Source: Acidocella sp.
GTDB lineage: Bacteria; Pseudomonadota; Alphaproteobacteria; Acetobacterales; Acetobacteraceae
Reading direction: 5' to 3'
DNA: 64,000 nucleotides
Assembly: GCA_031291755.1 (NCBI GenBank)
Contig: JARLIK010000001.1
Coordinates: 78,092-142,091 of the forward strand
Below, piece after piece: positions 9,033 through 18,326 of the stretch. The stretch's first letter is position 1, and each line of letters starts with the position of its first letter. Below the pieces are notes generated by a model. That model ran no database searches and had not been told where the DNA came from. It saw nothing but the letters and a program-made list of their open reading frames with translations. Position numbers and translations under genes: made by a program.

Positions 9033-9702
9033 TGGTTATGCGCCCTGGCTGGTGCGCGTCGAGAAAGGCCTGACCGCCGGATTGTTTGGCGAAGCCTTGA
9101 AGCGTGGCGAGTTCTAGATCGGCCTTAGAGTCATGAGTGGGTTTTTGGCATTTATATTGCAACGAAATGGCAACGTATTGACCGGGCGGGATTTCATGCG
9201 CTGGATTGCTGGTTTTTTTGATGGTGAGGTTGGCTGCCATCAGGACAACCGGCGTTGAAATTTGCGCGGTACTGCTTGCATATTTTGCAATATCGGCCAA
9301 TGAACCTTCGAGTTTGAAGGCGTCGCAATACAGGTTATGAGTTGTTGCAGGACAATCAATTTGCAACTGCAATTGCTCACCCAGGATGGCGGTGAGTGGG
9401 GCTTCAAGGCTGGCAATGAAGCTTGGCGTGTGCAGTGTGGTGGGTTCGAGAATTTGCAGTCCGGCGATGGTGATCAGACGCTGGGTGAGAGCCACCCCGC
9501 GGCTGGCAGCGCTGCGGGAATTGGCCAGATAGATGTCGAATTCAGTGAGGCCCTGTTTGCTGGCGCGGCGTTCCAGCAACTCCAGGTTTCCCAAAATCCC
9601 GGTGAGAATATTGTTGAAATCATGCGCCAGGACGCTGGCGATATCGCTCACGGAACTGGCTATGGCGGTGGCATCACTGAATTTATAATCGGCGGTGCTC
9701 AT
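8998..9702 (-). CDS. histidine-kinase-like protein with an eroded ATP-binding domain
   Basis: A 234-residue protein with an intact H-box, LAHDFNNILTGILGNLELL (His27), of the kind found in hybrid sensor kinases. The C-terminal half still shows kinase ancestry (GFAKQSGG, then ITISLILP). However, the N-box Asn is missing in LEGSLADIAKYASS, the G1 DTGxG motif is replaced by SLQYKCQ, and GLGL is replaced by DLEL. No sensor or membrane domain is present. It should not bind ATP normally and may act as a phosphotransfer protein in the manner of ChpT. It overlaps the convergent receiver gene by 35 bases. Confidence 0.75.
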   Translation of the reverse strand: MSTADYKFSDATAIASSVSDIASVLAHDFNNILTGILGNLELLERRASKQGLTEFDIYLANSRSAASRGVALTQRLITIAGLQILEPTTLHTPSFIASLEAPLTAILGEQLQLQIDCPATTHNLYCDAFKLEGSLADIAKYASSTAQISTPVVLMAANLTIKKTSNPAHEIPPGQYVAISLQYKCQKPTHDSKADLELATLQGFAKQSGGQAFLDAHQPGRITISLILPASPSK

Positions 9703-9770
9703 GGGTGAGACCTTCGCTGCTCGTTGCGCTAAACCTCATATGGGACGCCGTGCCACCCAATACACCTGTG

Positions 9771-11516
9771 TTAACTGATATTTGCCAGCGCATTGGGTGT
9801 AAGTGACAGGCGGCGGCTGGAGACCATATCCAGCTCGCGGTGCGTAATCGCGACAATGGTGGTGTTGGGCAGTTCCTTGGTGAGCAGCCGGTGCAGGCGG
9901 GCGGCCATCGGCGCATCGAGCGCGGATGTGGCTTCATCGAGGAACAGCCAAGAAGGTTTGACAATCAACGCGCGCGCCAGGGCGAGGCGCTGCTGCTCGC
10001 CGCCGGAGAGAATTTGTCCCCAGGGTTCGACCTCATTCAACCGGCCGACGAGATTGGGAAGCTCAACATCATTGAGCGCCTTGCACACGGTAGCGTCGCT
10101 GACATCGGATTCCAGCGCCGGGTAGACCACCGTGCGCTTCAGGCTGCCGAGCGGGAAATACGGCCGCTGCGGCAGAAACAAGGCGCTGCCGGTGGGGCGG
10201 ATGACCATGCCGCCGCCGAACGGCCAGATACCCGCGATGGCGCGGAACAACGTTGATTTGCCGGCGCCGGAAGGGCCGGTGAGTAAGATCGGCTCGCCCG
10301 GCGGCAGGGTGAGATTGGTGTCGTCAACCAGCTTGCGACCATCCGGCAGGCTGATGGTGAGGTTTTTGAACGTGAGAGACTTACCTTCCTTGGCAACTTG
10401 CGGCCCACTGCGTGAAACAGCCCGGGCGGCGGTGACAGCTTCCTGGAAACCGTACAAACGCGAGACGGTGGCGCGGTAGGTCACCAAATTCGGATAAGCC
10501 CCGACAAACCATGAGAGTGCGCCTTGCACTTGTCCGAACACATTCTGGATTTGCGTCAAGCCGCCGAGCTTGATGGCGCCGCTGAAATAGCGCGGCAGTG
10601 CCACGATGAGCGGAAAGAATCCGGCAATCTGGCCAAAGCTGACGGTGAAAAAATTCAGCGCCTTGGTCCGGCGCATGATTTTCCACCAGTTGCCGCGGAT
10701 GGCGGCAAAACGTTCGGTCAGGCTTAGCATCTCGTCGTCTTCGCCATGATAAAGCGCAATAGCTTCTGGGTTCTCGCGCACCCGGATGAGATTATAACGG
10801 AAATCCGCTTCGACCTTTTGCTGGGTAAATGACAGACGGATCAACTGACGACCGATCAGATGCGTCAAACCGGTTCCTACCAGAGAGTAAATCAACGCAA
10901 CCCACAGCATGTAGCCGGGGATGGTGATGCCGAACAATTTTACCGAGCCGGAGATGGCGTACAGGATAAAAACGAAGCTGAACAAGGTGACAAGGTTGGA
11001 GATGAAATCCAGGCTGAGCGAGAGCGAATTGGTAGTGAAGTCACGCAAATCCTCGGAGATACGCTGGTCGGGGTTGTCGATACCCGTGGTCTCGGACGAA
11101 CTCAGGCTGATATTATAAAAAGCCCTGTCGGACAGCCAATTTTCCAGGTAATGCTTAGTGGCCCACTGGCGCCAGCGGATTTGCAGCATCTGGTTAAGAT
11201 AGAAAGCGTACACCGCGATGACGACATACACGACCAGGATTTCCACCAGGCCCGGCATCGGCAGCGACCCTGGCGCTGCTTGGTAGAGGAACAATAGCTG
11301 CACGGCGCTGTGGGAATCCATATTCTGGATCGCGTCGAAAAAATCGCGGTTCCAGTAGGTCAGGATGACGTTGAACGCCACCATTAACAAATTCAGCGCA
11401 ATGATGGCGAGAAATAACCCGCGCGCCGCCCAGCGTTCCTCGGACCAAAAATACGGTTTGGCCAGGCTCCAGGCTTCGCGGACACCGGTGATGAAACTCG
11501 TCATGGTTTGGCGCAT
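9771..11516 (-). CDS. ABC transporter, fused permease and ATPase (YddA/SbmA-like membrane domain)
   Basis: A 581-residue half transporter. The N-terminal ~330 residues hold about six membrane segments of the ABC_membrane_2 type, starting AWSLAKPYFWSEERWAA. The ATPase domain has Walker A GPSGAGKS, the signature LSGGEQQRLALARAL and Walker B SWLFLDEATSALD. Related proteins import or export peptides or cobalamin; the substrate here is unknown. It is the last gene of a leftward operon (FAD oxidoreductase, DUF3253, DUF1499, ABC), and its ATG shares a base with the TAA of the DUF1499 gene. Confidence 0.9.
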   Translation of the reverse strand: MRQTMTSFITGVREAWSLAKPYFWSEERWAARGLFLAIIALNLLMVAFNVILTYWNRDFFDAIQNMDSHSAVQLLFLYQAAPGSLPMPGLVEILVVYVVIAVYAFYLNQMLQIRWRQWATKHYLENWLSDRAFYNISLSSSETTGIDNPDQRISEDLRDFTTNSLSLSLDFISNLVTLFSFVFILYAISGSVKLFGITIPGYMLWVALIYSLVGTGLTHLIGRQLIRLSFTQQKVEADFRYNLIRVRENPEAIALYHGEDDEMLSLTERFAAIRGNWWKIMRRTKALNFFTVSFGQIAGFFPLIVALPRYFSGAIKLGGLTQIQNVFGQVQGALSWFVGAYPNLVTYRATVSRLYGFQEAVTAARAVSRSGPQVAKEGKSLTFKNLTISLPDGRKLVDDTNLTLPPGEPILLTGPSGAGKSTLFRAIAGIWPFGGGMVIRPTGSALFLPQRPYFPLGSLKRTVVYPALESDVSDATVCKALNDVELPNLVGRLNEVEPWGQILSGGEQQRLALARALIVKPSWLFLDEATSALDAPMAARLHRLLTKELPNTTIVAITHRELDMVSSRRLSLTPNALANIS

Positions 11517-11983
11517 TACTTCAATACTTTCGCGTTCAGGGCGTCGAGCCAGGCCAGAATATGTTCACGGTTTTTGCCGTAATCGCTTTCGCCGTAAATA
11601 GAGTGGGAATAAAAAATCACACCGGACTTATTGTCCGGTTCCGCAACGACCGCGAGTTCCAGAATGTCGGGGAAATTGGCTGCGGGGGTGCGGATAACAT
11701 ACGCGGCTTGCAGGTTTTGCGGCAGGCTATCCAGCGGGAAGGTGCGGGGCAGGGTAAGGGCGACGGCCTGCAGGGTAGCGAACAAGGCCGCCGGGGGCAG
11801 GTTGTAAGCCGGGCTGGTGATGCCTGGGGCCGGTAAAAACCCTGCTGGCGCCGCCAGATATTCAGAATGGCCTTGCAGGTGCAGGTGCCCGAAATCGACA
11901 GTACCCGGCGGCGTGATGCCGATAGCGCCCAGCGTGCCGCAGAGCGGGAAGATGAAACTTAACAGCCACGGCAGCAGATTCAT
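11516..11983 (-). CDS. DUF1499 family protein
   Basis: A 155-residue protein with a hydrophobic N-terminus (MNLLPWLLSFIFPLCGTLGA) that is probably a signal or membrane anchor. The C-terminal VIFYSHSIYGESDYGKNREHILAWLDAL resembles the SRVGRSDFGVNRKRI block that defines DUF1499. Members are poorly characterised and often envelope-associated. It sits 3 bases after the DUF3253 gene and immediately before the ABC transporter gene, so it could be a periplasmic partner of that transporter; this is inference. Confidence 0.65.
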   Translation of the reverse strand: MNLLPWLLSFIFPLCGTLGAIGITPPGTVDFGHLHLQGHSEYLAAPAGFLPAPGITSPAYNLPPAALFATLQAVALTLPRTFPLDSLPQNLQAAYVIRTPAANFPDILELAVVAEPDNKSGVIFYSHSIYGESDYGKNREHILAWLDALNAKVLK

Positions 11984-11986
11984 TGG

Positions 11987-12268
11987 CTAATCGCTGGCAG
12001 GGGCGAGGCGCAGGCGGATCACGCCGCGGGCGTCTTCCGGCGCGATCGGTTTGCCTTTGCGTAGAATTTGGATTTTGCCGGCTTTAGCCAGGCGCTGGGC
12101 GGCAAGGCGGATGGGCGAGAGGCTGCCGCGCCATTTTTCATCGGGCGGATGGCCCGCCAGAGCACGGGCAGCCTCGGTAGGGCAGATAGATTTATCCGGG
12201 CCTCGTGCCATGACGAGGGCGAGGATGGCTTGTTCGGCGGGATCGTTGCTGGTGGGGTTTTGGCTCAT
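11987..12268 (-). CDS. DUF3253 winged-helix-like small protein
   Basis: A 93-residue protein. The sequence AILALVMARGPDKSICPTEAARALAG, then IRLAAQRLAKAGKIQILRKGKPI, fits DUF3253, which looks like a small winged-helix fold. The start at 12266-12268 (MSQNPTSND) overlaps the stop of the upstream FAD oxidoreductase gene by 4 bases (ATGA). No DNA target or ligand can be inferred. Confidence 0.75.
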   Translation of the reverse strand: MSQNPTSNDPAEQAILALVMARGPDKSICPTEAARALAGHPPDEKWRGSLSPIRLAAQRLAKAGKIQILRKGKPIAPEDARGVIRLRLAPASD

Positions 12269-13224
12269 GCGGTCAGCCTTATGCCCAAAGAGCGGCCAGA
12301 GAGATAGGCGGCTTCGAGTTTTCCGGCCAGACACCAGTCTCCGCACAGGCCAAGCTGTTGCTGCGGGTCCCATAGGCAGTCTTCGCCCAGCGGCGCATCG
12401 GCCAGGGCGTAGCGCCAGCGATGCACGCTGGCAAAGGTGGCGGGCGCGGTAATCCTGGTAGCCTGCACAAAGGCCGCGCTCAGGGTTGCGATGACTTCAT
12501 CGGCAGGGTGTTCCAGATGGGCGGCACTCCAGGCGGCGCTAGCATGGGTGGTGTAGCTGACCGGCGTTGGCGCGGCGCCTGGGCGGCTGTTTTCGCGGGC
12601 GATCCAACTAAGCGGCCCGGAGGTGGGTTTAACAATGTCCGGCCCTGGTGCTGCACCGGCAAAGCCTAGCATCAGCGCCCAGCACGGTGCCAGGTGGACC
12701 TTGGCAAGCTTAACGGCGAAGGGATGATCAATGGCGGCCAGCAGGGCGGCGGCCTGCGGGGCTGGGATGGCCAGGATGACGGCATCAAACGCAGGGGAGA
12801 GTTCGCCGTGCGGCTCGACCAGACTGGGCGGGGTGATGGCAGCATTATGCAGGTAAAGCCGCCAGCCAGCATCCTGCCGCGCCAGAAAACTGACATGAGT
12901 GCCAAGCTTGATATTCAACCCTGCGGCGAGCGAGGCCGCCAATAAAGCTATGCTGGGCTTGCCACTAAATTTATCACCCGTGGCGGGCCAGATTTCCGCG
13001 TGATTGGCAATCAGCGCGGCGCGGAACCCGGCATCATGCGCACTGGCAAACTGACAGCCATGGTTGAACATGAAGCCGTCCTGCGATCGGGTGGCCATTC
13101 GCCCGCCCGGCTTGCGGCCTTTATCAAACAATGTGACGCCCCAGCCCGCCTGGGCCAGATGCGCCGCCGCGGTAAGCCCGGCCATGCCCGCGCCGATAAC
13201 AGCGGCTGTTTTTGAAAGACCCAT
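12265..13224 (-). CDS. renalase-like NAD(P)/FAD-dependent oxidoreductase
   Basis: A 319-residue flavoprotein. The N-terminal Rossmann motif is AAVIGAGMAGLTAAAHLAQAG with an acidic end (LFDKGRKPGGRMATR), as in the bacterial renalase-like amine oxidase group. The closing SVHRWRYALA and a GLCGDWCLAGKLEAAYLSG block complete the FAD domain. The first gene of the leftward operon that ends in the ABC transporter; it starts 37 bases downstream of the EAL gene. Substrate unknown. Confidence 0.88.
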   Translation of the reverse strand: MGLSKTAAVIGAGMAGLTAAAHLAQAGWGVTLFDKGRKPGGRMATRSQDGFMFNHGCQFASAHDAGFRAALIANHAEIWPATGDKFSGKPSIALLAASLAAGLNIKLGTHVSFLARQDAGWRLYLHNAAITPPSLVEPHGELSPAFDAVILAIPAPQAAALLAAIDHPFAVKLAKVHLAPCWALMLGFAGAAPGPDIVKPTSGPLSWIARENSRPGAAPTPVSYTTHASAAWSAAHLEHPADEVIATLSAAFVQATRITAPATFASVHRWRYALADAPLGEDCLWDPQQQLGLCGDWCLAGKLEAAYLSGRSLGIRLTA

Positions 13225-13261
13225 GGCGTGCAGGTGGCGGCTAACCGGCCAAACCGCAAGG

Positions 13262-14122
13262 TCAGAGGCGCTTCAAAAAATCCTCGGCGGGAACGGGCTG
13301 GGCAAAGTAGGGGCCCTGGGCTTCGTCGCAGCCGATTTCCTGCAACAGCCGGCTTTGCGCCTCACTTTCCACGCCGTCAGCCAGCACGCTGCATCCCATG
13401 GCGTGACCAGCCTCAATGGCGGCATGGACAATGGCGTTGTCGCCATAATCCTGACCCAAACGCTGCACCATCTGACGGTCGAGCTTAAGGGTGCTGAGCG
13501 GCAGGCGTTTGAGGGCGGCGAGGCTGGCATGGCCGGTGCCGAAATCATTCAGGGCCAACCGCGCACCCAGGCTGGCCAGCGCCTTGATGGTAAAAATCGT
13601 GTCAGGATCATCATCAATCAGCATCGCCTCGCTGAGGCAAAGCTCCAGCCGCTCAGAGGCGAGACCGGTTCGGGTGAGCGCCTCGATGAGATGCTTGATC
13701 AGATGGCCACTGCGTAATTGCCGGTGCGCCAGCCGGACCGAAACATTGGCCTGCGCCGGCCAGTGCGCGGCATCAGCGCAGGCACGGTGCAGCATCCAGG
13801 CGCCAATATCGTTAATAACTTCAAAATGCTCGGCCACCGGCATGAAATGATGCGGCAGGATCAAGCCCCGGCGGCGGTGTTTCAGCCGGATGACCGCTTC
13901 CGCCCCCTCCAACCGGCCGGTTTTGAGATGCATATAGGGCTGGTAATGCAGCAAAAACCCCTCATGCGTGAGAGCCTGGCGCAACCGTTCGGCAATCCGG
14001 CGGCGCTCGCTGACATCGCGCCGCGCCGCGCGGGCACGCAATTCACGGGCTTCGGAATCGCCTGCTATGTCCGGGAAAGCCACGGACTGCGGTTCAAGAA
14101 TGCCGGAGTTGTGGCCGGGCAT
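13262..14122 (-). CDS. EAL-domain protein, probably impaired as a phosphodiesterase
   Basis: A 286-residue stand-alone EAL domain, the fold that cleaves cyclic di-GMP. It keeps YQPYMHLKTGRLEGAEAVIR (ExxxR form EAVIR), NVSVRL, the Glu in LCLSEAM, LKLDRQM and ADGVESEAQ. The first Asp of the DDFGTG metal motif is Asn here (Asn192 in LALNDFGTG), and AEGVE reads ADGVE. These changes at the metal site suggest weak or absent catalysis, with a possible role as a cyclic di-GMP receptor or protein-interaction module. No sensor domain is attached; the first ~45 residues are Arg-rich and low in hydrophobic residues. Confidence 0.85.
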   Translation of the reverse strand: MPGHNSGILEPQSVAFPDIAGDSEARELRARAARRDVSERRRIAERLRQALTHEGFLLHYQPYMHLKTGRLEGAEAVIRLKHRRRGLILPHHFMPVAEHFEVINDIGAWMLHRACADAAHWPAQANVSVRLAHRQLRSGHLIKHLIEALTRTGLASERLELCLSEAMLIDDDPDTIFTIKALASLGARLALNDFGTGHASLAALKRLPLSTLKLDRQMVQRLGQDYGDNAIVHAAIEAGHAMGCSVLADGVESEAQSRLLQEIGCDEAQGPYFAQPVPAEDFLKRL

Positions 14123-14228
14123 GGGAATATAACGGATACATGGCGCCGATCATGCGCCGGCTATGGTTAAGATGCGGAAAACAAAAACCCGCGGTGGAAT
14201 TTTATTGTCACACACACGTCCAGGCTGG

Positions 14229-15473
14229 TTACGCGACGTTTAACGTGACGCCATTGTGGAACGCATCTGTCAGTTCTGCAAATGCTGTTGTAATTCCGTA
14301 ATATTTCTTGACATAATATAGCGCGTTTAACTCCGCGGCAGTGTCGGTCTGGCGTTGTAGAGATTGCAGGATCGCAGCATAAAAACTGAGTGAGTCAGCC
14401 GCCGCGATGAAGGGAGCGCGAGGGTCGGCGGCAAACCCCTGCAAGCTCAACGGGGTGGCGATGGTTGTCAGCCCATGGCGGGCGTAATCGAGCAGCTTGA
14501 TTTTCAAACCAGTGCCCACCCGCAATGGCGAGATCGCCAGGCTTGCCCGATGCAAATACGGACCAAGATCAACAACCCGTCCCACCCGGTTAACGCCCGC
14601 CGGTACGATGCCATAGACGCTCGCGCAGTCGCCGATGAGGTCGAGCGTGATATCACGGCGGCCGTTGTACAAATGCGGCCAGACTTCATCAAAAAACCAG
14701 CGCAGTCCATCAAGGTTGGGCAGCCCATCACCACCGACAAACACCAGACGGTTGGGCTGGCGTAAAATATTGGCCGGGCGCGGGCAGGGCAGCGCCGGCA
14801 TCGAGGCCACATATACCGGGGTTGTCGGGCACATCGCACGGAACTGCGCGGCTTCCTCCGGCTGAATCGCTACGATGCCCTGCGCCTTACCAAGCGTTTG
14901 CGCTTCAAACTCCCGCGACAATTCGGCGGGATAAACCTGATAACCAGCGCTCGTTAAAATCCGATGCCGCTGATGAAACACATCATGTGCCAAAATCAGG
15001 GTTTTGATGCCGGCCAAACCAGAATCATCCAGCACCGCGGCGCGGAAAATAGTATCCACCAAAATCGCGTCCGGCTGCATCGCCTTAAGTCGCGCCTGGC
15101 ACCATGCCGACTGTGCCGATGTCATGAATGCACCCAGAATCGCATCAACCACGCCATACTGTCCGGCCCGGCCACGCTTGCGAATCCGACCCGCCAGCCC
15201 CACCGGCAAAGCCGCTAAAGCACGTTGCGCCAAAGTCGCCGCAATGTTACGCGGTGACCCACTAGCCACCAATCCGCGCCGCGCCATCACGCCAGGGCCA
15301 ATCACCGCAAACCCTGCAAACCGTTCCACCGGCCAGCGCAAACGCGGCCGCACCAGCATGATCACCACCTCATGCCCTTGGCCACGCAGCCACTCCACCA
15401 CCGCCGCATTGAACGCCAAATGCCCTGCTGACCCAGGCCTCGGCAACTCATCCGTGACAAAGGCAATCTTCAT
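14229..15473 (-). CDS. glycosyltransferase, GT-B fold
   Basis: A 414-residue sugar transferase. The N-terminal domain opens MKIAFVTDELPRPGSAGH, a common GT4-like start where the sugar acceptor binds. The second domain begins RLVFVGGDGLPNLDGLRWF and continues to LDLIGDCASVYG and LGPYLHRASLAISPLRVGTGLKIKLLDYARHGLTTIATPLS, where the nucleotide-sugar contacts usually lie. It stands alone between the EAL gene and grxD, with no polysaccharide cluster around it. The sugar and acceptor are unknown. Confidence 0.85.
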   Translation of the reverse strand: MKIAFVTDELPRPGSAGHLAFNAAVVEWLRGQGHEVVIMLVRPRLRWPVERFAGFAVIGPGVMARRGLVASGSPRNIAATLAQRALAALPVGLAGRIRKRGRAGQYGVVDAILGAFMTSAQSAWCQARLKAMQPDAILVDTIFRAAVLDDSGLAGIKTLILAHDVFHQRHRILTSAGYQVYPAELSREFEAQTLGKAQGIVAIQPEEAAQFRAMCPTTPVYVASMPALPCPRPANILRQPNRLVFVGGDGLPNLDGLRWFFDEVWPHLYNGRRDITLDLIGDCASVYGIVPAGVNRVGRVVDLGPYLHRASLAISPLRVGTGLKIKLLDYARHGLTTIATPLSLQGFAADPRAPFIAAADSLSFYAAILQSLQRQTDTAAELNALYYVKKYYGITTAFAELTDAFHNGVTLNVA

Positions 15474-15506
15474 GTCGAGGCGGTCCTGCGTGGTTTATGG
15501 AAGTCG

Positions 15507-15530
15507 GGCCAGGGGCAGCGCTCCCTGGCC
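15507..15530 (-). terminator. hairpin downstream of grxD
   Basis: An 8-bp GGCCAGGG/CCCTGGCC stem with an 8-base loop lies 18 bases past the grxD stop. On the minus strand no T run follows, so it is a weak candidate for ending the pur-bolA-grxD transcript or for 3'-end protection. Confidence 0.3.
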
Positions 15531-15547
15531 TTACTCCCTCAACCCCC

Positions 15548-15886
15548 TCAAGCCGCAGCGTTGTGGGAGATGCCCTTTTCGGTGAGCATGGTTTGCAGCT
15601 CGCCGGACTGGTACATTTCGGTCACGATATCACAGCCGCCGATGAATTCGCCTTTAATGTAGAGCTGCGGAATGGTCGGCCAGCTTGAGAATTCCTTGAT
15701 GCCATCGCGGATTTCCGGGTTTTCCAGCACGTTGACGGTTTTGTAGGGCACGTCGGCGTGTTTGAGGATTTGGATGACCCGGGCTGAGAATCCGCATTGC
15801 GGGAACATCGGGGTGCCTTTCATGAAGAGCATGACAGGGCTTGAGTCGATATAGGCTTGGATTTCGGCGAAAACGGGGTTGTCCAT
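15548..15886 (-). CDS. grxD: monothiol glutaredoxin, Grx4 family
   Basis: A 112-residue CGFS glutaredoxin. The motif is in [14 protein letters not shown], with [21 protein letters not shown] for glutathione binding. Grx4 proteins hold a glutathione-ligated 2Fe-2S cluster, commonly shared with BolA. The bolA gene lies directly upstream (9 bases), at the end of the purine operon, an arrangement conserved in Alphaproteobacteria. Confidence 0.97.
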   Translation of the reverse strand: MDNPVFAEIQAYIDSSPVMLFMKGTPMFPQCGFSARVIQILKHADVPYKTVNVLENPEIRDGIKEFSSWPTIPQLYIKGEFIGGCDIVTEMYQSGELQTMLTEKGISHNAAA

Positions 15887-15895
15887 ACGAGGTCC

Positions 15896-16129
15896 TTATT
15901 CGGGGGCTGAGGTTTGCAGGGCGAGTGCGTGGAGTTCGCCGCCCATGCGCCCTTGCAGCGCCGCGTAAACGAGTTGGTGTTGGCGCACGCGGGGCATTCC
16001 GCGAAACGCTTCAGAGATGACGGTAGCCGCAAAATGGTCATTATCGCCAGCCAAGTCTTCGATGGTGATCTGGGCGTCCGGGAGGGCGGCTTTGATCAGT
16101 TTTTCGATCTCGGAGGCGGGCATAGCCAT
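15896..16129 (-). CDS. bolA: BolA family protein
   Basis: A 77-residue BolA protein, expected to pair with the adjacent CGFS glutaredoxin in FeS trafficking or iron sensing. It shows IEKLIKAALPDAQITIEDLAGDNDHFAATVIS and RVRQHQLVYAAL, where the late His is the usual cluster ligand. The start at 16129 follows AAGGA on the minus strand; an in-frame codon two residues later (16123) is also possible. It lies 19 bases after purL. Confidence 0.93.
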   Translation of the reverse strand: MAMPASEIEKLIKAALPDAQITIEDLAGDNDHFAATVISEAFRGMPRVRQHQLVYAALQGRMGGELHALALQTSAPE

Positions 16130-16148
16130 AGTGGTTATCCTTGCAAAA

Positions 16149-18326
16149 TCACGCGAACCAGTTGGGGAAGAACCCCTCATGGGCGTCGCGCAGGGTAGCC
16201 AGAGATATGGGGTTGACGCCGGTTAGTGTCAAACTGTTGCCGCCAGTATGGCCGATGTGGCGGGCCGGAATGCCGGCGGCGTGGGCGGCGGTGAGAATAG
16301 GGGTAGGGTTGGCGACGGCGAGGATATAGCGGGCCTGGTCCTCACCAAACCAGTAGGCGTGGGCGGGGATATGCTCAGGTGAGGGGTGCAGGGTGAGACC
16401 GGTGGCGCCCGCCAGCGCCATTTCCACCAGGGCGATGGCGAGGCCGCCGTCGGAGAGGTCATGGCAGGCTTGCACGGCACCGCTTAGAATATGCTCGCGC
16501 ACGAAATCGCCATTTTCGCGTTCGTTCAGCAGATTCACTTCCGGGGGCGCGCCATCCTCGCGGCCCAGGATTTCGCGCAGCCAGAGCGATTGGCCGAGTG
16601 CGCCTTTGGTGTCGCCGATCAGGATGAGTTGCTGGCCGGGGGCGATGGCAAGGCCGGTGGCAAGCGAGGCATCTTCAATCACGCCGACCGCGCCGATGGC
16701 GGGGGTGGGGAGGATGCCTTTGCCTTCGGTCTCATTGTAGAGCGAGACATTGCCAGAGACGACCGGGAAATCGAGAGCGGTACAGGCCGCCGCCATGCCT
16801 TTGATGGCATCGACGAACTGGCCCATGATTTCGGGTTTTTCGGGGTTGCCGAAATTCATGTTGTCAGTGACGGCCAGCGGTAGGGCACCGGTGGCGGTGA
16901 TGTTGCGCCAGGCTTCCGCTACGGCTTGCGCCCCACCGGCCTGCGCATCAGCGGCGCAGTAGCGGGGCGTGCAGTCGGTGGTGATGGCCAGAGCGCGGTT
17001 GGTGCCGTCGAGCCGCACGATGGCGGCGTCGGCTTGGGCTGGCCGTTTGACGGTTTGGCCACCGACGGTGGAATCATACTGGTCGAAAATCCAGCGGCGC
17101 GAGGCGATGTCCGGGCAGGCCATGAGTTTCAGCAGTGCGGCTTCAAAGCCAACCGGGTCGTGGGTTTCGCCAAGCGGGGCTGGTTTGGCGGCGCTGGCAT
17201 AGGGGCGGTGGTAGAGCGGGGCTTCATCGGAGAGCGGGGCCAGTTCGATGTCAGCTTCAACCACGCCTTTATGGGTGATGACGATGCGGCCGGTGTCAGT
17301 GATTTTGCCGATGATGGCGTAGTCAAGGTCCCATTTTTCGATGATGGCGCGGGCCATTTCCGAGCGTTCGGGCTTCAGCACCAGCAACATGCGTTCCTGG
17401 CTCTCGGAGAGCATCATCTCATAGGCCGACATGCCGGTTTCGCGCTGCGGCACGGTATCGAGGTTCAGCTCGATGCCAACGCCGCCTTTGCCGGCCATTT
17501 CCACCGAGGAGGAGGTGAGGCCGGCAGCGCCCATGTCCTGGATCGCCACAATCGCGTCGGTCTGCATCAGCTCCAGGCAGGCTTCAATCAGAAGTTTTTC
17601 GGTGAATGGGTCGCCCACCTGCACGGTGGGGCGTTTTTCGGCGGAATTGGCGTCGAACTCGGTGCTGGCCATGGTGGCGCCATGGATGCCATCGCGGCCG
17701 GTTTTGGAGCCGACATACACCACCGGATTACCAATGCCCGCCGCTGCCGAGAGGAAGATTTTATCCTGGGCGGCAATGCCGACGGTCATGGCATTCACCA
17801 GCGGGTTGCCGTTGTAGGCCGGGTGGAAATTCACCTCGCCGCCGACAGTGGGCACGCCCACGCAATTGCCGTAACCGCCGATGCCGCGCACCACGCCATC
17901 AACCACCCGTTTGGTGACCGGCAGTTTTGGGTCGCCAAAGCGCAGCGCGTTGAGATTGGCGATCGGGCGGGCGCCCATGGTGAACACATCGCGCAAAATG
18001 CCGCCGACGCCGGTGGCGGCACCCTGGTAGGGTTCAATGAAGCTCGGGTGGTTATGCGATTCCATTTTAAAAATCGCGGCCAGCCCCTCGCCGATATCAA
18101 TCACCCCGGCATTTTCGCCCGGCCCATGGATGACCCAGGGGGCTTTGGTCGGCAGGGTTTTCAGCCAGACGCGGGAGGATTTATACGAGCAATGCTCCGA
18201 CCACATCACCGAGAAGATGCCAAGCTCGGTAAAGCTGGGCGTGCGGCCCATGATGGTGAGAACTTTGGCATATTCCTCGGCGTTCAGGCCGAAGGATTTC
18301 GCGAGCGCTTCATTGACGGGTTTCAT
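16149..18326 (-). CDS. purL: phosphoribosylformylglycinamidine synthase, large subunit
   Basis: A 725-residue small-type PurL, the ATP-dependent synthetase of the fourth purine step. It works in a complex with PurQ (glutaminase) and PurS. Characteristic blocks are [14 protein letters not shown] near the N-terminus, [44 protein letters not shown] and [20 protein letters not shown]. It overlaps purQ by 4 bases. Confidence 0.98.
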   Translation of the reverse strand: MKPVNEALAKSFGLNAEEYAKVLTIMGRTPSFTELGIFSVMWSEHCSYKSSRVWLKTLPTKAPWVIHGPGENAGVIDIGEGLAAIFKMESHNHPSFIEPYQGAATGVGGILRDVFTMGARPIANLNALRFGDPKLPVTKRVVDGVVRGIGGYGNCVGVPTVGGEVNFHPAYNGNPLVNAMTVGIAAQDKIFLSAAAGIGNPVVYVGSKTGRDGIHGATMASTEFDANSAEKRPTVQVGDPFTEKLLIEACLELMQTDAIVAIQDMGAAGLTSSSVEMAGKGGVGIELNLDTVPQRETGMSAYEMMLSESQERMLLVLKPERSEMARAIIEKWDLDYAIIGKITDTGRIVITHKGVVEADIELAPLSDEAPLYHRPYASAAKPAPLGETHDPVGFEAALLKLMACPDIASRRWIFDQYDSTVGGQTVKRPAQADAAIVRLDGTNRALAITTDCTPRYCAADAQAGGAQAVAEAWRNITATGALPLAVTDNMNFGNPEKPEIMGQFVDAIKGMAAACTALDFPVVSGNVSLYNETEGKGILPTPAIGAVGVIEDASLATGLAIAPGQQLILIGDTKGALGQSLWLREILGREDGAPPEVNLLNERENGDFVREHILSGAVQACHDLSDGGLAIALVEMALAGATGLTLHPSPEHIPAHAYWFGEDQARYILAVANPTPILTAAHAAGIPARHIGHTGGNSLTLTGVNPISLATLRDAHEGFFPNWFA

